Below are positions 9,511-19,134 of a stretch of DNA of 62,695 nucleotides, piece after piece; the first letter of the stretch is position 1, and every line of letters starts with the position of its first letter. The notes under the pieces are model-generated. The model was given only the letters and a program-made list of their open reading frames with translations. It did not search any database and had not been told where the DNA came from. The translations under genes were made by a program, and so were the position numbers. The DNA lies in contig CAZPQN010000012.1 of NCBI GenBank assembly GCA_964588795.1, positions 1 through 62,695 of the forward strand. The letters are read 5' to 3'. Source of the DNA: CAZPQN01 sp964588795 (GTDB taxonomy: Bacteria; Fidelibacterota; UBA2242).

Positions 9511-10620
9511 GACGTCTGTCCCGCCTTTAATTGAAATAGTAAAAACTGCCTGATGAACGCATCAATGTCACCATCCATCACCGCCTGAATATTCGTATTC
9601 TCATATTTGGTGCGGTGATCCTTGACCAGGGTATAAGGCTGAAAAACATAAGAGCGGATCTGGTTACCCCAGGAGATGTCCTTTTTGTTTTTCTCGATTC
9701 TGGCTTTCTCCTTTTCGCGTTCTTCCTTCTTCAACTGGTAAAGGCGTGCCCGCAGAATTTTCAGGGCACTGTCCTTGTTTTTAAACTGCGAGCGCTCGTT
9801 CTGGCACTGCACAACGATCCCGGTCGGCAGGTGCGTAATCCTCACCGCCGAGCTGGTTTTATTGACGTGTTGACCACCGGCGCCGCTGGAACGATAGGTG
9901 TCAATGCGCAAATCGTCCGGATTGATCTCGACTTCTATCTCATTCTCGACTTCCGGATAAACGAACACCGAAGCAAAGGAGGTGTGCCGGCGATGATTGG
10001 CATCAAACGGTGAGATCCGCACCAAGCGGTGTATGCCGGCTTCCACTTTCAGATATCCATAGGCGTACTGGCCTTTGACTTCGATCGTAACATCCTTGAT
10101 GCCGGCTTCCTCACCATCCACCAGATCGATGATACTGGCAGTCATACCGTTGCGCTCCATCCAGCGCAAATACATACGCATCAGCATTTGCGCCCAGTCC
10201 TGGGATTCAGTGCCGCCCGCCCCCGGATGAATAGTCAGAATGGCATTCTTGACATCGTCCGGTTCGTTGAGCATCGTTTCCAGTTCAAGCCTGTTGATTC
10301 TGACGGTAAGGTCTTCGGCCAATGTATTTAAATCGGCGAGCATATTCTCATCTTCGTCCGTTTGCACCAAATCAGCCAGTTCGATCAAATCGTTATAGAG
10401 TTTCTGAACCTTCTGATATTGGTCTATCTCGTTTTCCAGCTGCTTTATCTGCTGGAGTAACGGTTGGGTTTTGGACGGTTCTTGCCAGAAGGTGGCGGAT
10501 TCCGTTTTCTGCCGCGCAGATTGCAGTAACGCTTGCTTCTGCTCGATGTCAAAGAAACCTCCGCAATTCTGACATTTGCGGTGCCAGCCGCTCAATAGTC
10601 GCGTGCAGGTCAGTCAACAT
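9507..10620 (-). CDS. prfB: Peptide chain release factor 2, with programmed +1 frameshift
   Basis: RF2 releases peptides at UGA and UAA. The SPF stop-recognition tripeptide is in RISPFDANHRR, and the catalytic GGQ is in SSGAGGQHVNKTSSAV. Translation should begin at ATG 10620 (MLTDLHATIERLAPQMSELRRFL), reach an in-frame TGA as codon 24 (10551-10549), and shift +1 on CTT-TGA-C to continue as LDIEQKQALLQ to the stop at 9507. The product is then about 370 residues, the normal RF2 length. An apparent ATG within the long downstream frame (10595) would give a wrong N-terminus. A purine-rich AAAGGA lies upstream of 10620. Confidence 0.97.
10548..10562 (-). other. RF2 autoregulatory frameshift site
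   Basis: On the minus strand the sequence CGGAGG-TTT-CTT-TGA-C carries all parts known from bacterial prfB: an SD-like AGG three bases before the slippery CTT, the TGA stop and a following C. Low RF2 would slow termination at TGA and favour the +1 slip, so the protein controls its own synthesis. Confidence 0.93.
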
Positions 10621-10665
10621 ACTCAGGCTGATCCTTTATGTGATAATTAATAGTCTGTGCCAAAC

Positions 10666-11133
10666 TTATTTCTTCAGTGTGCTGGCCGCGGGTGTCAGCG
10701 CCGAAAATTCTTTGTAACTCGAAAGCACGATATAGGTGCGGGTTTGCAGGACACCCGGCCAGGACTGAATTTTCGATAACAATTTTTCCAGCGCCGAGGT
10801 GTTATCCGTGACGACCTTCAACAGATGGGAACCTTCGCCGGTAATCGAATGACATTCCATGATGTCGCTGACATCGCGACTGCGTTTAACGAATTCATCA
10901 TAGTTACTGGAGGGTGAGGTCATAACGAATACGAAGGCGGTCACGTCTTTACCGATCGAAGCGCAGTTGACCTTGGCGTGGTAGCCTTCGATAATGCCCT
11001 TCTTTTCGAGTTTACGCATTCTTTCACTCACGGCTGGAATGGTCAGGTGGACTTTTTCGGCGATCTTGTTGCGTTGAATCCGACCTTCACGTTGTAGAAT
11101 GTCCAGGATTTTTACATCAATACTGTCAAGCAT
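10666..11133 (-). CDS. Lrp/AsnC-family transcriptional regulator
   Basis: A 155-residue protein with an N-terminal winged helix-turn-helix (LDILQREGRIQRNKIAEKV to SERMRKLEKKGIIEGY, about 8-55) and a C-terminal RAM ligand-binding domain (about 70-150; MECHSITGEGSHLLKVV). Such regulators sense amino acids or related metabolites and act as dimers or octamers. A GGAG box lies upstream of the ATG. It is 45 bases upstream of prfB, and the SLBB gene is 29 bases further upstream. The target is unknown; the lysine-degradation pair elsewhere in the window would be a natural guess only. Confidence 0.93.
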   Translation of the reverse strand: MLDSIDVKILDILQREGRIQRNKIAEKVHLTIPAVSERMRKLEKKGIIEGYHAKVNCASIGKDVTAFVFVMTSPSSNYDEFVKRSRDVSDIMECHSITGEGSHLLKVVTDNTSALEKLLSKIQSWPGVLQTRTYIVLSSYKEFSALTPAASTLKK

Positions 11134-11162
11134 TTCAAAAACTCCTATTTATTGTGTTTGTT

Positions 11163-11678
11163 TTATTTTCGGATGCTGGTATAATAAATGATCATACTAT
11201 AGACTGATAACAGGCTCAGGAATTGCTGAGTCCAAGATAACGACGTCAGCAGATATTGGGTAGGTTTGACCGGGACGATAATTGTATCAGATGGTTTGAT
11301 TTCCGGGATTTCGTTTTGCACACCTTTCTCAATGAAGTGCTTGACATTGATCGAGGAGACATATTCGTTGGTTTCGTTGACCGTCTCATGGATGATCTTG
11401 ACTTTGGAGAGGTTGGCACGCTGAGTCGGGCCGCCGGCGGCGGAAATCAATTCAATCAGGTCAGTACCGATAGGCACGTCATACAATCCGGGTTTTTGCA
11501 CCTCGCCCCAGATTTTGACGGTCATCAGCAGGGCATCACCGGAAGCTGACAGGATATATTTGGAAGCGCTCTGCCGGTCGCCGAGGCGTGACGAACGCGG
11601 TGAAATCGTCTGAGTTTCCTGCGCGACCAGCGTCGTCATAGCTAATCCAAACAGAGTCAATACAAGCAATTTTCGCAC
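11163..11678 (-). CDS. Exported SLBB-domain protein
   Basis: I place the start at GTG 11678, which has AAAGGAG 5 bases upstream; this gives 171 residues beginning MRKLLVLTLFGLAMTTLVAQ, a good signal peptide. An SLBB (soluble ligand-binding beta-grasp) domain occupies about residues 48-95 (IWGEVQKPGLYDVPIGTDL, then AAGGPTQRANLSKVKII), and a hydrophobic helix lies near the C-terminus (SLSWTQQFLSLLSVYSMIIYY). SLBB domains occur in Wza-type polysaccharide export proteins, but the Poly_export domain is missing. It closes the PorU/PorV-like cluster, 10 bases after the Fn3 gene. The exact function is unknown. Confidence 0.85.
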   Translation of the reverse strand: MRKLLVLTLFGLAMTTLVAQETQTISPRSSRLGDRQSASKYILSASGDALLMTVKIWGEVQKPGLYDVPIGTDLIELISAAGGPTQRANLSKVKIIHETVNETNEYVSSINVKHFIEKGVQNEIPEIKPSDTIIVPVKPTQYLLTSLSWTQQFLSLLSVYSMIIYYTSIRK

Positions 11679-11688
11679 AATAACTCCT

Positions 11689-12450
11689 TTAAAGTTGCAC
11701 ATTGAAATAGCACCAAGCGGATTCCGAGCCGGCGATTTCGTTGTTATTCCGGTCGAAGTTGTAAATGCCGTCCACCCGCCACCGGTAACTGTGGTTATTT
11801 TCAAGCGGGCGCTGGACGACCGTCACACTGCCGCCAAAAGCTTTGGTCTGCAGTTCACCCGGGATATACGATTGGCGCGTAAAATGACAGAGCCAGATGT
11901 TTTTAAGCGGGGAAATTTGTTCAACCCGAATTACATATTCGGTTACGCGCGTACCCATGTCACTCCAGCGAAATACGGGTTGAGTCGTGGTAATTGTTCC
12001 GACTGGTTCCTGGGGCTCGGCCTTGGTGACCAAACAGTACTGAATCGTATCGGATCGGGAGCTAAGGTTGCCCGCCTGATCGAAAGCCCGCAAAAAGTAA
12101 AAACAGGATCTATCAACCGTCACTTCTTCATCAATATAGGTATTGACAATTCCGGGAATGGGGCTGGCATTGAATTCGGACAATAACGTAAAGGGTCCAT
12201 CCGCATCGGTTTCCCGGCGATAGATGCGATAGCCGGATAAATCTTCCTCGCTGCCGTTGAGCCATTGCAGAAGGATGACGTCGCCATTGGGATCGGCGTC
12301 AATCCCGGATTCCAGCGTATCGAAAGGCGCTGACTGGCTGACCCACTCCGGACGTGCGGGAGCCACCGGATCTTCCAAATTCTTCCCACAGGCGAACCAG
12401 TTCAGTCCCAAAAACGCACTGAAAACAATAATTTGGTAATTTCTGCTCAT
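11689..12450 (-). CDS. Fibronectin type III lipoprotein of the PorU/PorV cluster
   Basis: A 253-residue protein with an N-terminal hydrophobic signal ending in a lipobox-like WFACGK, so probably a lipoprotein anchored at Cys22. Residues about 45-140 resemble an Fn3 domain (VILLQWLNGSEEDLSGYRIYRR and FYFLRAFDQAGNLSSRSD), and a second beta-sandwich follows (PVFRWSDMGTRVTEYVIRVEQ to YRWRVDGIYNF). It starts directly after the PorV-like gene, so it is part of the same transcript. It may be a cell-surface adaptor for secretion; no family name can be given. Confidence 0.8.
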   Translation of the reverse strand: MSRNYQIIVFSAFLGLNWFACGKNLEDPVAPARPEWVSQSAPFDTLESGIDADPNGDVILLQWLNGSEEDLSGYRIYRRETDADGPFTLLSEFNASPIPGIVNTYIDEEVTVDRSCFYFLRAFDQAGNLSSRSDTIQYCLVTKAEPQEPVGTITTTQPVFRWSDMGTRVTEYVIRVEQISPLKNIWLCHFTRQSYIPGELQTKAFGGSVTVVQRPLENNHSYRWRVDGIYNFDRNNNEIAGSESAWCYFNVQL

Positions 12451-13461
12451 TTAAAAGACGATACTGCTGCCGAGGCGATGGCTGATCCCAAGGTCGTGAT
12501 TGTAGAATGAATAGTCAACTTGTACGATTTTTTTCATTGCTTTAAAATTTAAACCGAATCCAGTTGTCAAACCAGTATTTTTTAAGCCAAAACGGCAGGC
12601 GATGCGCTCGGCATAGATAATTTCCAGACCATAGCGGGCTTTCTCCGCGTAACGGTAATCTTTCTCAACGGCGAAATTTAACTTTGAGCGCCACCGATTA
12701 AGCGGTTGTTCAAGGGCAAAAGCCGCCGCGGGTGTCATGCGAATCTGATCCTGCCGGCGAGTGTTCCAGTAGATTGTCGTGCCGGTGATATCCTTTAATG
12801 CCAGACCAAGCGACAAAAAACCGAGATTCGAAATATCGAAGAGCTCCTCACCATGCACGCGGATACGTCCTCCGACATCAAGGCCCAGTCCATAGCCTTC
12901 CAAATTGTACAGGCGTTTGTGAATTAACTTGAAATTCACCCCAATGGGAAAATCCACGCGGAACTTGGAATACCGCCAACCCAAATCCATTATCCCGCTG
13001 TTGAATTTTCCGATTGAGACAAACAGAGCATTTTCCGCATCATTAAATGTCTTTAGGTGCGTATTCGCTATAGTGACGATTGAATCACGCCGCTGTTCTT
13101 TGTCGGCTACCGTCCGGATTATGTCGGGCCGGATGGGTATATCATCGACGCCGAACCTGATCCAGCTGACCGCCAACGTCATCCCGGGTTTGACCGGCAG
13201 TGCCAAACCGGCATAATTGTGATTGGCCAGTCCGAACTGCGACGCATACATCAATCCCAACCGGGTGCGCATGATATTTCCCAATCCCGCCGGATTGCTC
13301 AAAAAAGCGGTCTCCGTATTGTCGAGTGTTCCGGAGCAATTACCCATCGCCAGGGCGCGGGCGCTGACCCCCATTTCCAAAAACGCATCCGCGTATTCGC
13401 CGGCCCTGAGAATCACCAGATAAAATAAAAGTAAAATGCTGAGGCGGCGCAGGTTCTTCAT
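12451..13461 (-). CDS. PorV/PorQ-like outer-membrane protein
   Basis: A 336-residue protein with a signal peptide (SILLLFYLVILRAGEYA) and an N-terminal segment typical of the PorV/UPF0164 branch of FadL-like barrels: AFLEMGVSARALAMGN followed by TETAFLSNPAGLGNI. The rest alternates hydrophobic and polar residues as expected for a 14-strand barrel and ends in a phenylalanine (SSIVF), as many barrel proteins do. In Bacteroidota PorV is the shuttle that moves type IX secretion cargo and works with PorU, which fits the PorU-like gene it overlaps by 4 bases. Confidence 0.85.
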   Translation of the reverse strand: MKNLRRLSILLLFYLVILRAGEYADAFLEMGVSARALAMGNCSGTLDNTETAFLSNPAGLGNIMRTRLGLMYASQFGLANHNYAGLALPVKPGMTLAVSWIRFGVDDIPIRPDIIRTVADKEQRRDSIVTIANTHLKTFNDAENALFVSIGKFNSGIMDLGWRYSKFRVDFPIGVNFKLIHKRLYNLEGYGLGLDVGGRIRVHGEELFDISNLGFLSLGLALKDITGTTIYWNTRRQDQIRMTPAAAFALEQPLNRWRSKLNFAVEKDYRYAEKARYGLEIIYAERIACRFGLKNTGLTTGFGLNFKAMKKIVQVDYSFYNHDLGISHRLGSSIVF

Positions 13462-16400
13462 CGGGTCTTGGCTATCTTTCCTACTGACGAGACGGTTTTA
13501 TCTCCCTGCCGGGCCACGATTTTGTAAAAATAAACGCCGTTGGCGACAAAGGCGCCATTTTCATCGAGTCCGTCCCACATGACCTCGTGATAACCACCCT
13601 CATTCATGTCCACGCCGGAGCTATAAACGCTCTCTTCTTCCAGCACTCTAATCAGGCGCCCGGATGGTGTATAAATGCGGATTTTAAGGGTTTTAACCCG
13701 CTGGGTTAGCTCATAGATGAACGTCGTACGATCCTTGAAGGGATTGGGATAGTTGCCGTAATCAATCAGGCGCAGTTCACTGCTGACTACAAAAGCAATC
13801 TCTTCGGTACTGAGGTTGCCCGCCGCATCGCGGATCATCACCTTGAGGGTGTGTTGTCCCTTGGTTAGCGTGGGACGAAACTGCGCCGCGATATGAAAAC
13901 TATCGCTGAGAGAGTCCGGCAGGTTAATCTGTTCATGCGCGATGCGTTGATTATCTAACAGCACTTCCAAACCCTCACTGTCAAACCGCACGCCATTGGC
14001 GTCTTCTCCAATAATGGAGATGCTGGGTTTGTCGGATACGTACGAGTTCTGGAAGAAACGCTGACCGTCAAGGTTGATTTCGAGATCGGGTTGAACCTTG
14101 TCGCTGGTTTTTATCAAACTGAAAATGCCCGGCAATTTGGAACGAGCATAGATCTTCTTGCCCTGGCGATAACTCACCTCACGGCACCAGATTTTCAACC
14201 AGGGATCCCACCTGCCGATCGCGACTTCCTCGCCAGCACCAGCCGCACACTGACTGAGGTCTATGCCGATATAAGCATCGTTTAGTGCTGGTAAATTCAA
14301 CGGTAATTTTACCCGCAAACCAGTTTTTTCCAGTACACTATCCACCGCAATGATACGAAAAGCGGGTTGCACAAGAGCTGCCGTGAGTGCGACCCGTTCG
14401 AGCAGAATAGCTGCCGAATCAGTGCTGACGGTTCCTGAAACGGACAGGGTGAAATATCCTCCAAAGTTCAGGGTATCCTGACTGATTCCATCCGTACTTG
14501 TGCCTAAACCCGGCAATACCGGATATGTGCAGACTAACAGCGAATCAAAGCGTACGTTGTTGCCTTCATCGCTTTCAGGAATAGAGTTATCAGGATCGAC
14601 GCTCACTATAAAATGCGTCAGCCCCGTCCCGAGCAGACCAGGAAAGCGGATAGAATTGACCTGGTTGGGACGGAAAGCTGTAACGGTCTCACCAAAAAGG
14701 GTGCGGGTGGCATCGACAACCCGTTCAACCCGGACTTTGACATTGATTGTGTCATCGCCCCGGTAATAGACTCCGGTGATCAGTTCCGGGAACTTTTGCC
14801 CACCCTGATTAAGAGCGACGGGAGTCAGTTCCGGTGCAGGTTTGATCCTGACTAAAAAAGACTGGCTGGTAACTTGGCTCGCGGCCTGGTCGGTGGCCAC
14901 AAATCGCAGGGCGAGCAGTTTGCCGGCCGTATTGATTGACAAGGGTGCGGCTAACCGCCATTGGTTCACATTGCCCGCCACGGGTAGCATTTCTAATGAA
15001 ATTATTGCACCAGGATTGCTGAAACTCACTATATGCTCGATACCGCTGTCATCTAAATACGAAGAAGCGGAAACCGTGTCCACCTCACACCGCAGGGCTT
15101 GCATATCGAGCAGGTCAGTATAGATGCTTACCGTGAAATTGGTTCCCCGCGTCGGACGGGGAGGATTGCATTCAAATCCATAAAAAGTCATGCCCCGAAC
15201 ATTGAATAAAGTCACGCCGTGAGCATCTTCACCGGTGATGGTATTCTTTACATAATAATTCAGGTAGGCATTGCCCGGTGCAATTGAGGGATCCAAGCGG
15301 ATCGGAAGGCTGACTTGTCCATTAGTGAACGTAGTTTTTACCAGTTGCGGAAGAACCCTGACTTTGCTGGAATCGTACAATTGGACGGTGATTTCGCCTT
15401 TTTGAAATGGCAGTTGACCGCTCAGCGTTACGGTATCGCCGGGAGCGGGGGTCTCTTTATCGACTGTTAAGGCAACCGTCGCACCGGGAAAAGGCAAGGT
15501 GACGGTGGGGTCACCGATCAAATTATAGGAATACAGCATGGATAACTTTAAATAATCAAAATAATCCTGTTCGGTCAGGTATTTTATCTTGGCGATTTGA
15601 ATAGCCCGACCGGCGGTCATGCCGGGCTGGAAAATCACATCATAAAAAGGTTTGGCCAGCAGGTAGTCATTCTTGATCCAACCGACGCTGGTCGCTCCCC
15701 AGAGCCCTATCGCGCCACCATCTTCGGCTAATAAAAGCTGCTCCCCCAGACCGGTGACACTGGTCCAGTCTCCGGTAAAACAGGTCATGCTGGTTAAAAA
15801 TGGCAGACGATCCACGTTCTTCAGGTACTTGATATGGGAAGAGTTGAACAAGGAACGGTCACCCCACACGGCGCCGCCGCCGTGCCCCATGAAATTCCCT
15901 AACGCCAAACCCTGATTAAAGAGATAAATGAGCGTATCAGATCCACCAAAAAACCGGGAATTTTCCGAAGCCGGATTAATGTAGATGCGGTTAATATTAT
16001 ACTCTTTGCCGATCTGATGATGAATCATATCTTCCGATTGATTTTTAAAGGCATCCTCAAAGCCGGCAATGAAAAGCAATTCATTATTCCAGGCACCAGC
16101 CAATTTGGCCTTGGTGTAGTTGATTCGTTTCTTTATCAGCAGTTGGAGCTCTTCGGCAGTAGAACAAGGCCAGCGTCCGAGCGCAAAATCAGGCACTTCA
16201 TCGTCATCGGCAAGGGTATACCAGAAATCCGTGGCACAGGCACCGAATTTATAGGACTGAAACAGAAAAGGCGGAACGGAAGTCTGCTCGCGTAGTTCGG
16301 CATCGCCGATGAACAACACATAATCGGGTACCGGGTTCCAGTTGCTGTACACAAATTGCAGAAAGCGTTTAATGGCGAAAGGCGTCACAATTCCATGACT

Positions 16401-18380
16401 GAAATCGTTGAACACCTTCCGCACCCCGATTACTTCCGGACGCAATCCCTGCGCTTCATAGAAGTCGGTCAGCTTCTGCAGGTTTTGTTCCCACTGGTCG
16501 GGGATCAGGATTAAAATATCAGCGCCCTTTGGCAGGCTGTTTGTTATTCCTACGGTATCATAGGTGATTACCGCCGGGATTTTGATTCCTGCCGCACTGG
16601 CCGCCCAGTAGAGCGTGGAATCATCGTGCACATAATCCTGTAAAACGACATCGTAGGTACCGGTGCGGCGCTGGAATTCGACGTCAAAATCGCGCACCTT
16701 GCTTTTTCCGACTTTGTAAACCGAGATGTCCGGAGAGCTGAAATTGGACAGATGAAAATGATAAATACCGCTCGGGTAGCCAGTAGGGCGGACGAAATCC
16801 AAACTATCGCGCCAGGCTTTGTACAGTCGCTGGTAGCTGACCTTCACCCAGTCGAATAATACTTTATCATAGCGATTAGTTGGGTCATTGCCGGATACCG
16901 CCAGCTGGATTTTGTTCGTTCCGTGAGTTAAAAAATTGTTCCGCAATATCTGCTGAGGATCGCTTTGAATAACATGCGGCACCTGGTCACTCCAACTCCC
17001 GGTTCCCACATATTTGTCATTGACATAAACCGCGACTTCATGACCGCCGACCTGATAAGTCAATCCATGCATACCGACCTCCACTTCAAAATCTTTGGTC
17101 GAATTGGAGTTCGGATACGCCAGCTCGAACGAGTACATTTTAGTCGTACCGCCGTTGATCCCCGCATCAAAGAACCAGTGGTCGCGGGCATGAGTTGGTT
17201 TATCGGTGTCAACCTGACCGAGACGTTCAAAATAATCGTTGCGCTCCCAGTGCAGTGTGTGCTGAAAGTCCAGTGGAATAATGGCTTGTTCGGGTGGAAT
17301 GGTCGGTTTAGCAGATTCTTCGGCATAGCGCAAACCAAAGCCGGTGCCCCAGGACAACCAGTAGACATTTTTGTCGGTGAAGGGATCGTGCGCGTAGTTA
17401 CCCACCGAATTAGGGTTGCGTCGTCCGCAAAACTCAATATAATCTTCCGTTCCGAAAACACCATCCGATTCACCCGAAACAAAAATCGGCACTTCCTTGC
17501 CGTAGTTAGTCAGCCGAAAGGTACGCGGGTCAACATTTCCCAGCTTGATGCCGTTCTTAATCAAATCGGCTTTGCTGACCCGGTAAATGCCATCCACTTC
17601 GACCACCAGGCGGACTAATTTTTGGCTGGTAACCCCTGTCGCGGTAGGCTTGGCTACAACCGACCTACGTCGTACTTCTCTTTCGGTGACACCGAGCGCT
17701 TGCAGAACGGGATCCGTGCTGAGTTCACCAGCGCGGATCAGCTGGCGATCATTGCGGATGGTTACCCTGACGCTCAGCGTCTGGTGGTAGACCAGCGTAT
17801 ACCCCTGATCAACGACCTGACAGGGGAAAATCTTGACCCGGGTCAGCGGGACACGTTTATGATAACCAACAAATTCGATTTTTATCGCAGTTTCCGGAAA
17901 ATCGGACGGAGGTGCTTTGATTTGGTCAACAGGGCTGTTTTCAGCTGCGCCGGGTTCGGACCAGCCTAACGGAAAATCATTGAAAATGTCAATGGGCTTT
18001 GGCAGGGTTAATATCTGACGGTTATCCGTGGTCAACTGATAGGTGATTTCTTCTGGCAGGGCATTAAAGACTTTGACGAATACCGGCAGGATCGGTTTCC
18101 CGATTTGATAATTTGAAGCGAATCCGGGAAGACTGATGCAGGACACGCCGTTCTTGATTTCGATCCGGGGTCGGCTGACATCGACCTGCAATTGCCACAT
18201 ATTGGAATTGAGCCATTGCTGGCTTAGTCCTGCCTTAGCATCGGCAAAAGCCCCAGTCGTCAACATCCAAGTTAAAACGGCAAGGATGATTATTTTGCGA
18301 ATTACCAATTGCGACAGCGGTGGCCCGTTTTTTACTTTCACCTGAGAGGGGAAAAACTCAATCTTTTTCTTTAGTTTCAA
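13458..18380 (-). CDS. PorU-like gingipain-family (C25) peptidase with C-terminal sorting domain
   Basis: A 1640-residue exported protein. After a signal peptide (VIRKIIILAVLTWMLTTGAFA) and a beta-rich propeptide-like region comes a C25 caspase-fold domain. The catalytic dyad is visible: His833 in FMGHGGGAVWGD and Cys867 in LTSMTCFTGDW, the same spacing as in PorU. CARDB-like and Ig-like segments follow (VTLFNVRGMTFY; ESDEGNNVRFDSLLV). The last 95 residues form a type-A-like sorting/FlgD-Ig domain (GNYPNPF to NGVYFYKI). PorU is the type IX sortase that removes this domain from cargo. The start is unsettled: TTG 18380 is the outermost, but GTG 18341 gives a better signal peptide; neither has a strong ribosome site. 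Confidence 0.88.
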   Translation of the reverse strand: MKLKKKIEFFPSQVKVKNGPPLSQLVIRKIIILAVLTWMLTTGAFADAKAGLSQQWLNSNMWQLQVDVSRPRIEIKNGVSCISLPGFASNYQIGKPILPVFVKVFNALPEEITYQLTTDNRQILTLPKPIDIFNDFPLGWSEPGAAENSPVDQIKAPPSDFPETAIKIEFVGYHKRVPLTRVKIFPCQVVDQGYTLVYHQTLSVRVTIRNDRQLIRAGELSTDPVLQALGVTEREVRRRSVVAKPTATGVTSQKLVRLVVEVDGIYRVSKADLIKNGIKLGNVDPRTFRLTNYGKEVPIFVSGESDGVFGTEDYIEFCGRRNPNSVGNYAHDPFTDKNVYWLSWGTGFGLRYAEESAKPTIPPEQAIIPLDFQHTLHWERNDYFERLGQVDTDKPTHARDHWFFDAGINGGTTKMYSFELAYPNSNSTKDFEVEVGMHGLTYQVGGHEVAVYVNDKYVGTGSWSDQVPHVIQSDPQQILRNNFLTHGTNKIQLAVSGNDPTNRYDKVLFDWVKVSYQRLYKAWRDSLDFVRPTGYPSGIYHFHLSNFSSPDISVYKVGKSKVRDFDVEFQRRTGTYDVVLQDYVHDDSTLYWAASAAGIKIPAVITYDTVGITNSLPKGADILILIPDQWEQNLQKLTDFYEAQGLRPEVIGVRKVFNDFSHGIVTPFAIKRFLQFVYSNWNPVPDYVLFIGDAELREQTSVPPFLFQSYKFGACATDFWYTLADDDEVPDFALGRWPCSTAEELQLLIKKRINYTKAKLAGAWNNELLFIAGFEDAFKNQSEDMIHHQIGKEYNINRIYINPASENSRFFGGSDTLIYLFNQGLALGNFMGHGGGAVWGDRSLFNSSHIKYLKNVDRLPFLTSMTCFTGDWTSVTGLGEQLLLAEDGGAIGLWGATSVGWIKNDYLLAKPFYDVIFQPGMTAGRAIQIAKIKYLTEQDYFDYLKLSMLYSYNLIGDPTVTLPFPGATVALTVDKETPAPGDTVTLSGQLPFQKGEITVQLYDSSKVRVLPQLVKTTFTNGQVSLPIRLDPSIAPGNAYLNYYVKNTITGEDAHGVTLFNVRGMTFYGFECNPPRPTRGTNFTVSIYTDLLDMQALRCEVDTVSASSYLDDSGIEHIVSFSNPGAIISLEMLPVAGNVNQWRLAAPLSINTAGKLLALRFVATDQAASQVTSQSFLVRIKPAPELTPVALNQGGQKFPELITGVYYRGDDTINVKVRVERVVDATRTLFGETVTAFRPNQVNSIRFPGLLGTGLTHFIVSVDPDNSIPESDEGNNVRFDSLLVCTYPVLPGLGTSTDGISQDTLNFGGYFTLSVSGTVSTDSAAILLERVALTAALVQPAFRIIAVDSVLEKTGLRVKLPLNLPALNDAYIGIDLSQCAAGAGEEVAIGRWDPWLKIWCREVSYRQGKKIYARSKLPGIFSLIKTSDKVQPDLEINLDGQRFFQNSYVSDKPSISIIGEDANGVRFDSEGLEVLLDNQRIAHEQINLPDSLSDSFHIAAQFRPTLTKGQHTLKVMIRDAAGNLSTEEIAFVVSSELRLIDYGNYPNPFKDRTTFIYELTQRVKTLKIRIYTPSGRLIRVLEEESVYSSGVDMNEGGYHEVMWDGLDENGAFVANGVYFYKIVARQGDKTVSSVGKIAKTR

Positions 18381-19134
18381 AAAATAACTTATTCAACAGC
18401 GCGTGCAGGGTATCCTGATCCACATTGCGATAAAAAATGCCCTGAAAAGCTACCGCTATCTTCTGGGTTTCTTCCGAAACTACTACGACAACGGCGTCCG
18501 ATTCCTCGGAAATACCCAGAGCCGCGCGATGGCGCGTGCCCATTTGCGGATCCAGATCAGGATTCTCCGACAGCGGCAGAATACATCCCGCGGCTTCGAT
18601 GATATCGTTTTGGATGAGCACCGCTCCGTCGTGCAAGGGCGAACCAGGATTGAAAATTGAAACCAGCAGAGCGGACGAAACTTCGGCGTTAATGGTGGTC
18701 GCTCGTTCCTTGATCGGTTTTAATCCGACTTCCCGGGCCAGGACGAACAGCCCTCCCCAGCGGCGACGGATCAATTCCTGAGTCGCTGCTCCGACTGCCT
18801 CGATGGTCTTCGATTTGGCTTCGCTGAGAAAGCGTCTTAAAAACCGACTCTGACCGACGTAAATCAGGATACGGCGCAGTTCTGGTTGAAAGACGATGAC
18901 AAATGCAATCACCCAGACCGTTTGCAAATGACTCATAATCCATGACAGACTTTGCAGGTTAAATGTTCGGGCTAAAAAGGACATCAGCAGGATGATGGCC
19001 AGACCAATCAGCATCTGCGAAGCGCGTGAGCCTTTGAAAAACTGATACAACTTGAGCAGGATCAGATAAACAATCACAATATCAAGTACATCCCAGAGCG
19101 TGATGGTCAGGAATTTGAAGGTGAACAGCGTCAT
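18358..19134 (-). CDS. cdaA: Diadenylate cyclase CdaA
   Basis: A 258-residue membrane enzyme that makes cyclic di-AMP from two ATP. Three N-terminal membrane helices (about 8-85) are followed by a DAC domain with both active-site motifs, DGAV (in GSPLHDGAVLIQ) and RHRAA (in MGTRHRAALGIS). This is the standard CdaA/DacA architecture and length. Its start overlaps the folP stop by 4 bases, and the PorU-like gene follows. In other bacteria cdaA commonly sits next to cdaR or glmM; no cdaR (YbbR) gene follows here. Confidence 0.96.
   Translation of the reverse strand: MTLFTFKFLTITLWDVLDIVIVYLILLKLYQFFKGSRASQMLIGLAIILLMSFLARTFNLQSLSWIMSHLQTVWVIAFVIVFQPELRRILIYVGQSRFLRRFLSEAKSKTIEAVGAATQELIRRRWGGLFVLAREVGLKPIKERATTINAEVSSALLVSIFNPGSPLHDGAVLIQNDIIEAAGCILPLSENPDLDPQMGTRHRAALGISEESDAVVVVVSEETQKIAVAFQGIFYRNVDQDTLHALLNKLFFETKEKD

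Noticed and set aside
10548..10554. Nonsense mutation in prfB
   Set aside because: The TGA sits in the exact CTT-TGA-C context of the known RF2 programmed frameshift and the reading frame is open afterward.
11679..11804. Upstream extension of the SLBB gene
   Set aside because: It overlaps the Fn3 gene and is not needed: GTG 11678 has an ideal ribosome site and signal peptide.
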